NCBI GenBank assembly: GCA_025594325.1
Contig: JANHCV010000001.1
Span: 1,364,001-1,428,000 of the forward strand
DNA: 64,000 nucleotides
Direction of reading: 5' to 3'
Source: Blastocladiella emersonii ATCC 22665
Taxonomy: Eukaryota > Blastocladiomycota > Blastocladiomycetes > Blastocladiales > Blastocladiaceae
The position numbers and the translations under genes were made by a program. The notes below the pieces were generated by a model. That model did no database searches. It worked only from the letters and a program-made list of their open reading frames with translations, and was not told the origin of the DNA. Of the stretch, positions 22,455 through 32,053 are shown piece by piece (position 1 is the first letter of the stretch; each line of letters begins with the position of its first letter).

Positions 22455-24680
22455 TCACTCGTCGTCCGCGACGCGCGCAAACACCGTGGCCGAGCGCGAC
22501 GGCAGGTACAGCTGCACCGACGCGGCGCGGTTGTTCCACGGCGCGTCGGCCGACGCAATGTGGTCGACCGTCGGGTCGACGCGCGCGAACCCGCCAAACT
22601 CGCGCGCGTCCGAGTCGAGCACCACGCGGTACGTGCCCGGCCGGTTGACGCCGATGCGGTACCCCGTGTACGACTGCGTCGGGTGCCAGTTGAACACGAA
22701 CAGCAGGTGCTGCTTGCCGTCGCCGCTCCACCGCTCGAACGCCAGCACCTTGTCGCCCTCGTGCTTGAGCGACACGTACGTGCGCCCGCACGACGCCGGG
22801 CCGAGAATGTGGAAGTCGCGGTCGAGCTGCAGCATGGCCACGTCAAACTGCTGCAGGTACCGGTACCGCAGCGTCGGGTCCGACGCCAGCGACCACTGCC
22901 GCCGCGCGTAGTGGTAGCTCTCGCCATTGCCCGCCCGCGGGAAGTCGAGCCACTCGGGGTGCCCAAACTCGTTGCCCATGAAGCACAGGTACCCCTCGCC
23001 GCCGAGCCCGAACGTGACCAGCCGGATCATCTTGTGCATGGCCATGCCGCGGTCGATCGTCGGCGGCGGGTGCTGCGAGTACACCTCCGACATGTGGTCG
23101 TACATGTCCTTGTCCATGAGCCAGAACGCCATGGTCTTGTCGCCGACGAGCGCCTGGTCGTGCGACTCGGCGTACCCGATCGTCGCCTCGTTCCACCGCC
23201 GGTTCGTCAGCGTGTGCGCCACGTTGCCCATGTCCCAGTCCTCGTCCTTGAACTCCTTGAGCAGCTTGATCCACATGTCGGGCACCGCCATGCCGAGCCG
23301 GTAGTCGAACCCGACCCCGCCGTCGGCGACGGGCCGGCACAGCGCGGGCATCCCCGACACGTCCTCGGCGATCGTCACGCCCGTGTCCGGGACCAGCTGG
23401 TGCACCAGGTAGTTGGCCAGCATCAGGTACGTGACCGCGTCGTCGTCCACGAGCCCCGGCCCGAAATACTCGTGGTAGTTGCCCGAGAAGCCGTAGCCGA
23501 TGCCGTGGTGCGTGTACAGCATCGAGGTCACGCCGTCGAACCGGAACCCGTCGAACCGGTAGTCCTCGATCCAGTAGGCGCAGTTGGACAGCAGGAACCG
23601 CAGCGTCTCGTAGCTGCCGTAGTTGAACAGGCGGCTGTCCCACAGGCTGTGCCAGCCGAGCGGGCCGCCGTGGAAGTAGCAGTGGTCGGTGCCGTCGAAC
23701 ATGTTGAGCCCGTCGAGCACGTTCTTGGACGCATGCGAGTGGACCAGATCGAGCAGCACCACGATGCCGAGCGCGTGGGCCTCGTCAATGAGGCGCATCA
23801 GGTCCTCGGGGGTGCCGAACCGCGACGAGGGCGCGAAGAAGGACGTGACCTGGTACCCGAACGACGCGTAGTAGGCGTGCTCCTGGACCGCCATGAGCTG
23901 GATGGCGTTGTACCCGAGCGTCTTGACGCGCGGCAGCACCGTGGCCGTGAACTCGGCGTACGACCCGATCTTGGGCTCCTCGGACGCGATGCCGACGTGG
24001 GCCTCGTAGATGCGCAGCGACTCGGGGCGCGGCGGGCGCGGGTGCTTGAACGTGTACTGCTGCTCGCGCGGCGGGTTCCAGTACACCGACTCGTACGCGA
24101 CCGACTTGGACACGTCCTGCACGACGCGGCGCGCCCACGGCGAGATGCGGTCGAACGTCTCGCCCGCGCCGCTGGTGAAACGGATCTTGACGCGCGACCC
24201 GTGCGGCAGCGTGCCGGCGGGGACCGTGACCGACCACACACCAAAGTCGTTGCGCGTCATGCGGTGCGCGGCCGAGTCCCAGTTGTTGAAGTCGCCTACG
24301 AGCGCGGCCGAGGCGGCGCCGGGCGCGTACTCGCGGTACACGACGTCGCCCGACGGCAGGTCGTGGAAGCCAAAGTACTTGTGGCCCTGGGCGAACGCGT
24401 ACAGCGAGCCGTGGTTGGTCGAGGCCACGTCGAGCCAGTGGCGCATCTTTAGGAAGCGCGACTTGAGCACGCCCGCGAACGGCGCCAGGTGCTCGTCGTC
24501 GCGCGCGACGCGCGGGAAGTCGGGGCTCGTGGCCACCTTGAGCGCCCACGCCGAGTCGCCGTTCACCGTGATGCCGGCGGCCGCGTCGGCGGCGGGCTGG
24601 CTCGCGGGCGGTGCCGGCGCCGACTTGGTCGCGGGCGCGGCGGCGGTCGCTGGTGGTGCGGGGGTCTTGCCGAGCATCAT
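22455..24680 (-). CDS. GLC3: 1,4-alpha-glucan (glycogen) branching enzyme
   Basis: Cytosolic enzyme that makes alpha-1,6 branches in glycogen. No intron; 741 residues from MMLGKTPAPP, close to the usual fungal/animal length of about 700. The open frame extends further upstream to 24956, but that part is low complexity; an ATG at 24758 (MYAVPRAPP) is an alternative start. Domains: N-terminal CBM48-like region about residues 95-190 (LYAFAQGHKYFGFH, YREYAPGAASAALVGDFNNW), then the GH13 barrel. Catalytic residues are present: nucleophile D382 in RFDGFRFDGVTSM, acid/base E439 in VTIAEDVSGMP, and transition-state D508 in AESHDQA. A C-terminal beta domain ends at RVADDE. Divergent from TPS/TPP with a shared 0.95-kb promoter. 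Confidence 0.96.
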   Translation of the reverse strand: MMLGKTPAPPATAAAPATKSAPAPPASQPAADAAAGITVNGDSAWALKVATSPDFPRVARDDEHLAPFAGVLKSRFLKMRHWLDVASTNHGSLYAFAQGHKYFGFHDLPSGDVVYREYAPGAASAALVGDFNNWDSAAHRMTRNDFGVWSVTVPAGTLPHGSRVKIRFTSGAGETFDRISPWARRVVQDVSKSVAYESVYWNPPREQQYTFKHPRPPRPESLRIYEAHVGIASEEPKIGSYAEFTATVLPRVKTLGYNAIQLMAVQEHAYYASFGYQVTSFFAPSSRFGTPEDLMRLIDEAHALGIVVLLDLVHSHASKNVLDGLNMFDGTDHCYFHGGPLGWHSLWDSRLFNYGSYETLRFLLSNCAYWIEDYRFDGFRFDGVTSMLYTHHGIGYGFSGNYHEYFGPGLVDDDAVTYLMLANYLVHQLVPDTGVTIAEDVSGMPALCRPVADGGVGFDYRLGMAVPDMWIKLLKEFKDEDWDMGNVAHTLTNRRWNEATIGYAESHDQALVGDKTMAFWLMDKDMYDHMSEVYSQHPPPTIDRGMAMHKMIRLVTFGLGGEGYLCFMGNEFGHPEWLDFPRAGNGESYHYARRQWSLASDPTLRYRYLQQFDVAMLQLDRDFHILGPASCGRTYVSLKHEGDKVLAFERWSGDGKQHLLFVFNWHPTQSYTGYRIGVNRPGTYRVVLDSDAREFGGFARVDPTVDHIASADAPWNNRAASVQLYLPSRSATVFARVADDE

Positions 24681-25627
24681 GCGGGTCTGGAAGCGCGCGC
24701 GGGTGATGGGTGAGTTGATTGCATGGTGTCGCGGGGGAGCGCGCGGGACGGCATACATGGTGAGGGGGTAGAGGGAAGAGGTTGGCGTATCAGGCGGGGA
24801 GGTTCCAGCGCGATACATGAACAGTTTGCTGAAGCGAGGCGGAGGAGAGAGGAGAGAGAGCGAGGGCGAAGGGCGGGCGGGTGGGTGGGGGGCGGCAGCG
24901 GCAGCGGCGAACGTTGCCGTTCGACGAGTGCCCACGCCGAGCTGAGCACGGGTCAACTCCCACGGTCCCTCAACGCCCCAACACCAACACCCGCGCGCTC
25001 AATCTCGCTCTCGTGTTCGCGTTGAACAGACGGCTGTTGCTCAAGCGGCGGCAAGGGCTCGCGTTGCTCATCGCGAGGCGGGTCAGCCTGAGCTGATCCG
25101 GAGATGAGGGAAGCTGGAGGGGAGAGGGGAGGCGCCGCGCGCGACGACGCGTCGCTACGAGGTCGTCGTCCCCAACCGCGACGCCCACCGTGATCGTCGA
25201 GCAGGCCGCCGAGCAGGTCGCCGAGAACAGGAGGTGGCGAAGGCTGGAACAAGACGCGTCGCGACGAGAGTCTCGGTCACATGACGCTGCAGATCGCGGA
25301 GGCTTGCCTTATCGCGTCGCTCGCTCGCGACGACCGCGACTGCTTCTACGCCGTCCCTGAGCTCGAGCCGCACGCGACGTACTCTATGGAACGCGCCCGA
25401 ACCCTGGGCACCACTCCCTAAGGCACCTCCTGCAGCCGCTATCGGCCGAGCCCGACTTCTCTCGACGCGTCGCGCCCGCCGGCGCCACCACCACCAGAGC
25501 CATGTCTGGTGCGTGACTTGGCTCCTCCCTATCTCAGACCCTGGCGCTATAAAAGCCGTCGCGCGCCCCGTCCCTCCTCCCTCTTGCTCCCCGAAACCGC
25601 CGCGAATCGCTACGAATCAACCTGACC
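24681..25627. promoter_or_regulatory. Shared divergent promoter of GLC3 and TPS/TPP
   Basis: 947 nt between two divergent start codons for glycogen and trehalose synthesis. A clear TATA box serves the TPS/TPP side. The stretch 25281-25421 holds a 46-codon open frame (MTLQIAEACLIASLARDDRD...) that I cannot assign. Co-regulation of the pair is an inference from layout. Confidence 0.5.
25548..25555 (+). promoter_or_regulatory. TATA box of TPS/TPP
   Basis: TATAAAAG about 73 nt upstream of the TPS/TPP start codon, a normal spacing for a short leader. Confidence 0.65.
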
Positions 25628-28207
25628 ATGATGACCGTCACCGACCCGCACCCGCCGCCGCCGTCGTCCACCCACGGCGCGAACCCCGCAGACCCGTCGG
25701 CTGCTGCCGCCCACGCCATCCACACCATGGCCGGGCCCGACTCGACCGAGTCGCTGCGCCTCATCGTCGTGTCCAACCGCCTGCCCGTCACCATCTCGCG
25801 CGACGCCGCCGACGGCTCGTGGCGCGCCAAGATGTCGAGCGGCGGCCTCGTCTCGGCCCTCTCGGGTCTCAAGCGCGAAATGAGCTTCACCTGGATTGGG
25901 TACGGTCTCTCTTCGCTGCCGCGTGTGGCCCGCGACTCGGACCGCGTGTCTCACCTTGACTCTGCTCCCGCGAACAGATGGCCCGGCGTTGACTTCTCGC
26001 CCGAGGACCGCGTCTCAGTCAGCGACCTGCTCCAGCGCGAGCACTCGAGCGTGCCCGTCTTCCTGCCCGACGACATTGCCGACGCCCACTACAACGGCTT
26101 CAGCAACTCGATCCTGTGGCCGCTGTTCCACTACCACCCGGGAGAGATCGCCTTCGACGAGGCCCACTGGGACGCCTACGTGACGGCCAACCACGCCTTC
26201 GCCGGCGCCATCATGACCAACGTGCGCGACGGCGACCTCGTGTGGGTCCAGGACTACCACCTGATGCTCGTCCCCGAGCTGCTGCGCGCGCGGTGCGAGG
26301 CCGCGGGTCTCAAGCACGTCAAGATCGGCTTCTTCCTGCACACGCCGTTCCCGTCCTCGGAGATCTTCCGCATCCTGCCCGTGCGCCGCGAGATCCTCCT
26401 CGGCCTGCTGCCCTGCGACCTCATCGGCTTCCACACCTTCGACTACGCGCGCCACTTCCTCTCCTCGTGCACCCGCATCCTCGGCCTGCACACCATGCCC
26501 AACGGCGTCGAGCACGAGGGCCGCTTCGTCCACGTCGGCACCTTCCCGATCGGCATCGACCCCGACCAGTTTGTCGAGGGCCTGCAGAAGCCGTCGGTGC
26601 GCGACCGCGTCGCCCACCTGCGCGCAAAGTACGAGGGCGTCAAGATCTGCGTCGGCGTCGACCGCCTCGACTACATCAAGGGCGTCCCGCACAAGCTGCA
26701 CGCCTTCGAGGTGTTCCTGTCGCAGCACCCCGAGTGGATCGGCAAGGTGGTGCTCGTCCAGGTCGCCGTGCCCTCGCGCACCGACGTCGAGGAGTACCAG
26801 GCCCTGCGCCAGACGGTCAACGAGCTCGTCGGCCGCATCAACGGCCAGTACGGCACCGTCGACTTCATGCCCATCGTGTTCATGAACAAGTCGGTCACCT
26901 TCGACGAGCTCGTCGCCCTGTACGCCATCTCGGACGCGTGCGTCGTGTCGTCGACGCGCGACGGCATGAACCTCGTGTCTTACGAGTACATTGCGACCCA
27001 GGTCGAGTCGCACGGCGTGCTCATCATGTCCGAGTTTGCCGGCGCCGCGCAGTCGCTCAACGGGTCGATCCTCGTCAACCCGTGGAACACGCAGGAGCTC
27101 GCCGACGCCTTCTTCGACGCCGTCACCATGCCGCCGGCCACGCGCCAGGCCAACCACGCCAAGCTGTTCCGCTACGTGACCAAGTACACGGCCGCGTACT
27201 GGGGCCTGTCGTTCGTCAACGAGCTGCGCCGCGTCCGCGACGAGTTCAATTCGCGCATGCGCGCCTTGCCCAAGCTCGTCCCCGGCACCGCGCTCGCCCG
27301 CGAGACCATCAACGACCGCTTCCTCAAGGCCCCGAAGCGCGTCATCCTCCTCGACTACGACGACACGCTCATGGCCACCTCCAACAAGCTGCCCGAGTTT
27401 GCCCGGCCCTCGTCGACCATCGTCGACACGCTCGCCGCGCTCGCCGCGCTCCCCGACACCTTTGTCTACGTGCTCTCGGGCCGCGCCCGCCAGCACCTGT
27501 CGCTGTGGTTCCAGGGCACCGGCATCGGCCTGTCGGCCGAGCACGGCGTTTTCTACAAGCACCCCGACACCTTCAACGCCGCCGCCGCGCCGCCGTCGAC
27601 GGTCGCGCCCGGCGCCGACATGGACGGCGGGTGGTACCGCCTCGCGCGCCACGTCGACCGCAGCTGGCGCGAGACGATCCGCCCGCTGTTCACCCACTAC
27701 ACGGAGCGCACACCTGGGTCGTTCATCGAGGAGAAGGAGACGAACCTGACGTGGCACTACCGCAACGCCGACCCCGAGTTTGGCGCGTGGCAGGCGGCCG
27801 AGCTGCAGGTCAACCTCGAGAAGATCCTGGCGCACCTGCCCGTGTCGGTGATCCTCGGCAACAAGACGCTCGAGCTCCGGCCCTCGGCCGTCGACAAGGC
27901 GGCGGTCGCGCGGTCGATCCTGCGTGACCTCGGCGCCCTCGACACGGCCAGCGCGGCGCCTGAGCAGCAGCCCTTCATCCTGTGCGTCGGCGACGGCAAG
28001 ACGGACGAAGTCGTGTTCACGATGCTCGCCGACCGCCCCGCCGCCGTCACGGTCACGGTTGGCAAGAAGCAGACCGACGCCAAGTACCACGTCGACAGCG
28101 TGCGCGACGTCCAGGCCCTGCTCGCCGAGATCGTCGCTGTCGCCAAGGGCGGCGAGGCCGCGGTCCCGCCAGCGATCTCGCCCACGGGGTCGCCCGCGCC
28201 GGCGTAA
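25628..28207 (+). CDS. Bifunctional trehalose-6-phosphate synthase/phosphatase fusion
   Basis: Makes trehalose from UDP-glucose and glucose-6-phosphate via trehalose-6-phosphate; cytosolic. The N-terminal GT20 synthase domain has the loop RLIVVSNRLPV, WVQDYHLMLVP, GFFLHTPFPSSEIFR, VGVDRLDYIKGVPHKLHAF and STRDGMNLVSYEY, all standard. The C-terminal HAD-type phosphatase has motif I D550-Y-D552-D-T (DxDxT retained), VLSGRARQHL, AEHGVF, GNKTLELRP (motif III Lys) and GDGKTDEVVF. Usual forms are DYDGT and GDDxTDE, but the required acids remain, so both halves look active. A 78-nt intron (25900-25977) splices TWIG to WPGVDF as in other synthases; it is in frame without a stop, so unspliced translation adds 26 residues. 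Spliced length is 833. Resembles yeast Tps2/Tsl1 or plant class II layout, but with an intact synthase half. Confidence 0.94.
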   Translation: MMTVTDPHPPPPSSTHGANPADPSAAAAHAIHTMAGPDSTESLRLIVVSNRLPVTISRDAADGSWRAKMSSGGLVSALSGLKREMSFTWIGYGLSSLPRVARDSDRVSHLDSAPANRWPGVDFSPEDRVSVSDLLQREHSSVPVFLPDDIADAHYNGFSNSILWPLFHYHPGEIAFDEAHWDAYVTANHAFAGAIMTNVRDGDLVWVQDYHLMLVPELLRARCEAAGLKHVKIGFFLHTPFPSSEIFRILPVRREILLGLLPCDLIGFHTFDYARHFLSSCTRILGLHTMPNGVEHEGRFVHVGTFPIGIDPDQFVEGLQKPSVRDRVAHLRAKYEGVKICVGVDRLDYIKGVPHKLHAFEVFLSQHPEWIGKVVLVQVAVPSRTDVEEYQALRQTVNELVGRINGQYGTVDFMPIVFMNKSVTFDELVALYAISDACVVSSTRDGMNLVSYEYIATQVESHGVLIMSEFAGAAQSLNGSILVNPWNTQELADAFFDAVTMPPATRQANHAKLFRYVTKYTAAYWGLSFVNELRRVRDEFNSRMRALPKLVPGTALARETINDRFLKAPKRVILLDYDDTLMATSNKLPEFARPSSTIVDTLAALAALPDTFVYVLSGRARQHLSLWFQGTGIGLSAEHGVFYKHPDTFNAAAAPPSTVAPGADMDGGWYRLARHVDRSWRETIRPLFTHYTERTPGSFIEEKETNLTWHYRNADPEFGAWQAAELQVNLEKILAHLPVSVILGNKTLELRPSAVDKAAVARSILRDLGALDTASAAPEQQPFILCVGDGKTDEVVFTMLADRPAAVTVTVGKKQTDAKYHVDSVRDVQALLAEIVAVAKGGEAAVPPAISPTGSPAPA

Positions 28208-28415
28208 AGAGTTTGCTTGTGGATGTGGAGTTGTTGATGGACATAGTAATATCGCAATCGTGTACAGTTCAAGGATCTGCGAGGGGTGAGTGCGGGAGCG
28301 AGGGAGAGTGTGCAACCGTGGCCGTGGCCATGGCCAGGATCGAAGTGCGTGACTTCCCCGAGACATGGAGCCGTGATGCCGAGCAACTCTATCGATCTAT
28401 GAATGGAATGACAAA

Positions 28416-31400
28416 CTATACAGGCACGGGTGCGGTGACACTCCCGCCCGCGCCGGGCAGCGGCGGCAGGCCACCGTGCGCTTGCGGCGGCGGCGTTCCG
28501 CTGCTGACCATGCCGCCAACCTGCTGATGGTGCTGTTTTGGCACGCTCGCGTCGGACGACGGCGCCGGTGTCGGCGCGCCCTCGTTGCCGGCCGGGTTGA
28601 GGTGCTGCTGGAGTTCCTGGAGGACCGTCAGCGGCTTGGGCCGCGGGGCGCCACCCTCGATGGCCACGGCCTTGAACTTCTTCTGCTGCAGCACCTTTTT
28701 GAGCGTGAGGTACTTTTTCTTGAACTCCTGGCACTGGCGCGTGAGCTCGGCGACCTCGTTGCGGTAGTCGAGCGCCTGCGATTGCAGCATGTTGAGCTCC
28801 GAGGCCAGGGCCTTGGACTCGCGCGTCTTCTCCTTGACGAGGTTCTTGAGCGTCTCGAGCTGCTGCACGACCTCGGGCCCGGGCACGCGCGACAGCATGG
28901 CCTTGAGGTCGAGGTACAGCTTCTCCTTGGCCTGGAGCAGGAGCTCCTTCTCGACGACCTGCTCCGTCTTGGCGATGAGGCGGCGCTGCAGCGTCTGGAC
29001 CTTCTGGACGAGCTCGAAGGTCGACGGGTCGGACCCGGCCAGCTTGCGCCACCGGTGCATGTTCATGGGGTTCTCGAGCTCCTCCTCGAGCACCTTGACG
29101 CGGGTGCGCTCGTTGAGCATCTCCTTCTGCAGGCGGTAGATCTCGTTGCGCAGCGCCTCGACGTTGGTCGTCTCGTGCTGCAGGATCGTCTTCTCGCGCC
29201 GCAGCTTCTTGACCTCGAGCTTGAGCACGCGGATGTCCTCGAGCCGCTCGCGGTACTGGATCTCGCCCTTGTTGAGCGTCGACTGCTGGATCTTGATCTT
29301 CTCGTACAGCAGCGCGAGCTCGTCGTTGCGCCGGATCAGTTGCGTCCCGAGGATATCCTACACGCAATGTGACGTGGTGTGAGCGATGATGGTCGAGACC
29401 ATGGCCATGGCCACCGAGACCACGATCACATACCCGCTCCTGGATCACGGCCTCGTACTCCTTCTTCTGGCGCATGCGCTCCGTGTCGGCCTCGGAGATG
29501 ATGTGGCGCAGCTTGTTCTCCTCGGCCTGCTGGTTCTGGATGAACTGGTGGGCGGCGTCGAGCTGCTGCTTGAGCTTCTGGACCTCCTGCTTGGCCGCGT
29601 CCTTCTCCTTGTCGACCTTCTGGTGCTCAAAGTGCTCCTTGAGCAGGGCCGACTCCTTGGCCGAGATCTCCTCCTTGTACTGCTCGATCTGGTGCGTCAT
29701 GATCTTGAGCTTGCGGCGCATCTCGGTGATCTCGTCCTGCGACTCGATCAGGTTCTTGGAGTAGAGGTTGCGGTCGGACCGGACCTGCTCGTACAGCGCC
29801 TGCTGCTGCTTGAGTTTGTACTCGGCCTCGGAGATCTTCTTCTTGTAGTCGAAGATCTGGTTCTCCTTGATGATCACCTCCTCCTCGGCCGCCTGCTTGT
29901 GCTGCTGGATCTGCGCCACCTCGTTGACGTAGCGGTCGCGCTCCTTCTCGAGAGCCAGGATGAGCTTGCGCTGCTTGGCCGCCTCCTCCTTGTACCCCGA
30001 GATCTCCTGCTCGAGGTTCTGCTTGGTCTGCTCGTGCAGCTTGACGAGGTTGGTCTGCTTCTGCGTGGCCGAGGTGGCCTTGAGGTAGTTCTTGGACAAA
30101 ATGTCGCGCTCACGCACCAGGTCCTCGATCTGCTTGCGGTCGTTCTCGGCCTGCTTCTTGTGCGACTCGACCTGGCGCTCGAGCGAGTAGACGAGCGACT
30201 TGAGGGCGTCGCGCTCCTGCTCGGCCTCGGCCTTGCCCTCGTCGACCTGCTTGAGCTTGCGCTGCATCATCTCGCGCATCTTGGCCAGCGTCTTCATCTC
30301 GGACTGCATGCGGTCGGCGTCGTCGTCGGCCAGCTTGACCTCCTGCGCGAGCTTGGTGTTCTCGGCGAGCAACGAGTTGGTCGCGAACAGCTGGTGGTTG
30401 GCCTCCTCCTCGAGCTTGGCCTTGAGCGCCGCGAGCTGCTCCGTCTCAGTCGCGAGCTTGTCGCGGGCGTCGCGCGTCTCGCGCAGCTGCGCCTCGAACC
30501 GCTTGAGGTCCTCGCCGGCCTTGGCCAGCAGCTCGCCGCGCGCCTTGAGGTCCGTGGCGCGTGCGTCGGCGGCGGCGCGGGCGTCGCGCAGCTCGCGCTC
30601 GAGCCGGTCGCGCGCGTTGGCCTCCTTCTCGCCCTCCTCCTGCTTGAGCGCGACCAGCTCCTTGAGCGAGGCCAGCTCGCCCAGCAGCGTGGCGCGCTCG
30701 CGCGCCTGCTCCGACTCGTGCGCCTGCATGTGCTCGAGCTCGTTGCGCAGCTGCGCCTCGCGGCTCGTGCGCGCCTCGACCTCGCGCGCCAGCGCGTCGC
30801 GTTGTTGCACGATCTCGAGCACCGACGCGCTGTCGGCGGCGCCCGCTCCACCCGGCCCGCGCTTGCCGCCGGCCCCCGCGCCGCCGAGCGACCGCGTCTG
30901 CGCGGCCAGCTTGCTCTGCAGCTCAACGATCTGGTCCTTGTTCTGCGCCTCGCGGCTGTTGGCCTCCTCGAGCAGCTTCCACGTCTTCTTGAGCTCTTTT
31001 TGCAGCCCGATGATGGTGCGGTCGGTCGCCGTCACGTTGATGGTCGGCGACGCCGGGGCGCCGCTCGCCGCGGTCGAAGATGAGGCGGCGGGGGCCTGGA
31101 CGGACGGCGCGTGGGCGGTTGTTGTGCTCGGTGGCGGCTGTGACCGGGAAGGCGCCGCGGCGACCGGCGCCGCGTGGATCTCGGCCGACCCAAAGTTGCT
31201 CTGGCCGTCGTCGTCCTCCTGGATCGCGATCGCGGGCAGCCGGCTCGGCGGCGGCGGCACGTCCTCGGAAATGGTGATGTTGGGCGCGTTGATGGGTACG
31301 GCGACACTGGCCATGGACGAGACGGTCGAGTCGGTGCCCGTGTCGCGGCTGTGGCTGCTGCTCGCAATCGACGCCTGCGACGCCGTGTGGTCGGCCCCAC

Positions 31401-31506
31401 CGCCCGCGGCGGGCGCGTCGGCGTCGTCCACGCTCACCGTGACGGGCGCGGGTGGCGGCGGCGCATCGCCGTCGTGCGCGCGGTGGCGCGCATCGTCACT
31501 GTCCAT
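28416..31506 (-). CDS. CFAP58: Cilia- and flagella-associated protein 58 (CCDC147)
   Basis: Axonemal or basal-body coiled-coil protein needed for motile flagella. Spliced length 1,004 residues; human CFAP58 is about 870. The first about 170 residues are a disordered Ser/Pro/Ala extension. From TDRTIIGLQKELKKTWKLLE onward it is almost continuous coiled coil. Family hallmarks: KLKIMTHQIEQYKEEI, HIISEADTERMRQKKE, IQERDILGTQLIRRNDELALL, LKLEVKKLRREKTIL, ELENPMNMHRWRKL, QRRLIAKTEQVVEKELLLQ and a final FKKKYLTLKK. A 76-nt intron (29358-29433, GTATGT...GTGTAG) splits E-R from D-I-L; reading through it produces a false C-terminus. Tail-to-tail with TPS/TPP. Strong evidence that the organism has a flagellate stage. 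Confidence 0.95.
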
Positions 31507-31778
31507 GTTCTGCTTCCATGTGTTTGCGGGTTACGGGTTGGTGAGGTTGCGAATGCGTGCAGTGATACGCGTCGAGCAGGCGTCTCGCATCCGCCGCCAA
31601 CGACGCGGCGCAGTATCACGCGAGGTCGCTGCCGTGTCTCGCGGCCCGTGAGACGCGGGTGCGAGACGCGTTGCGCCCCCGCGGGGACATCACGCGGCGC
31701 GCGGGTGATCTCCGCGCCAACGCGTCGCTCGGAGAAAGTTGGCCGAAGCGCGGAGAAACGCCGCAGGGCACGTCGCGG

Positions 31779-31959
31779 CAGGGGTGCTAGTGGGGTGTGC
31801 GAACCCGAAGGGTGAGCAGAATCCCTTTTGGCGTTTTCTCCGACACGGTGAGCGATTTCTCCGACACGCGTCGCGCGAACACGTGATCCGCCATCTGGGA
31901 ATCTTGCTCTCTCGCTCGGCCTTCGGCCTTCGGCCTCGCACACCCCACTAGCACCCCTG
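31779..31959. mobile_element. MITE-like non-autonomous DNA transposon
   Basis: A 181-bp element bounded by perfect 24-bp terminal inverted repeats beginning CAGGGGTGCTAGTGG and flanked on both sides by the direct repeat GTCGCGG (31772-31778 and 31960-31966), a 7-bp target-site duplication. The inverted repeats continue imperfectly inward (ACCCGAAGGG against GGCCGAAGGC). The interior is noncoding and has two copies of TTTCTCCGACACG. The CAGGG terminus suggests a hAT- or P-like superfamily, but hAT elements normally leave 8 bp. It lies in the 547-nt space between the CFAP58 and ERG24 starts (31507-32053), where I see no other feature. Confidence 0.75.
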
Positions 31960-32053
31960 GTCGCGGTCGGTCCCCACGTCGGCCACCCTTTCTCTCCTCT
32001 CCCCCGACGAGCCTAAGCAGCGGCGATCGCCTCGCCGTACTCGTTGCAATCTC

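Noticed and set aside
27757-31506. A 1,249-codon minus-strand frame covering CFAP58.
   Set aside because: It reads through the 29358-29433 intron, leaves the CFAP58 frame and ends antisense to TPS/TPP. The spliced model restores the CFAP58 C-terminus.
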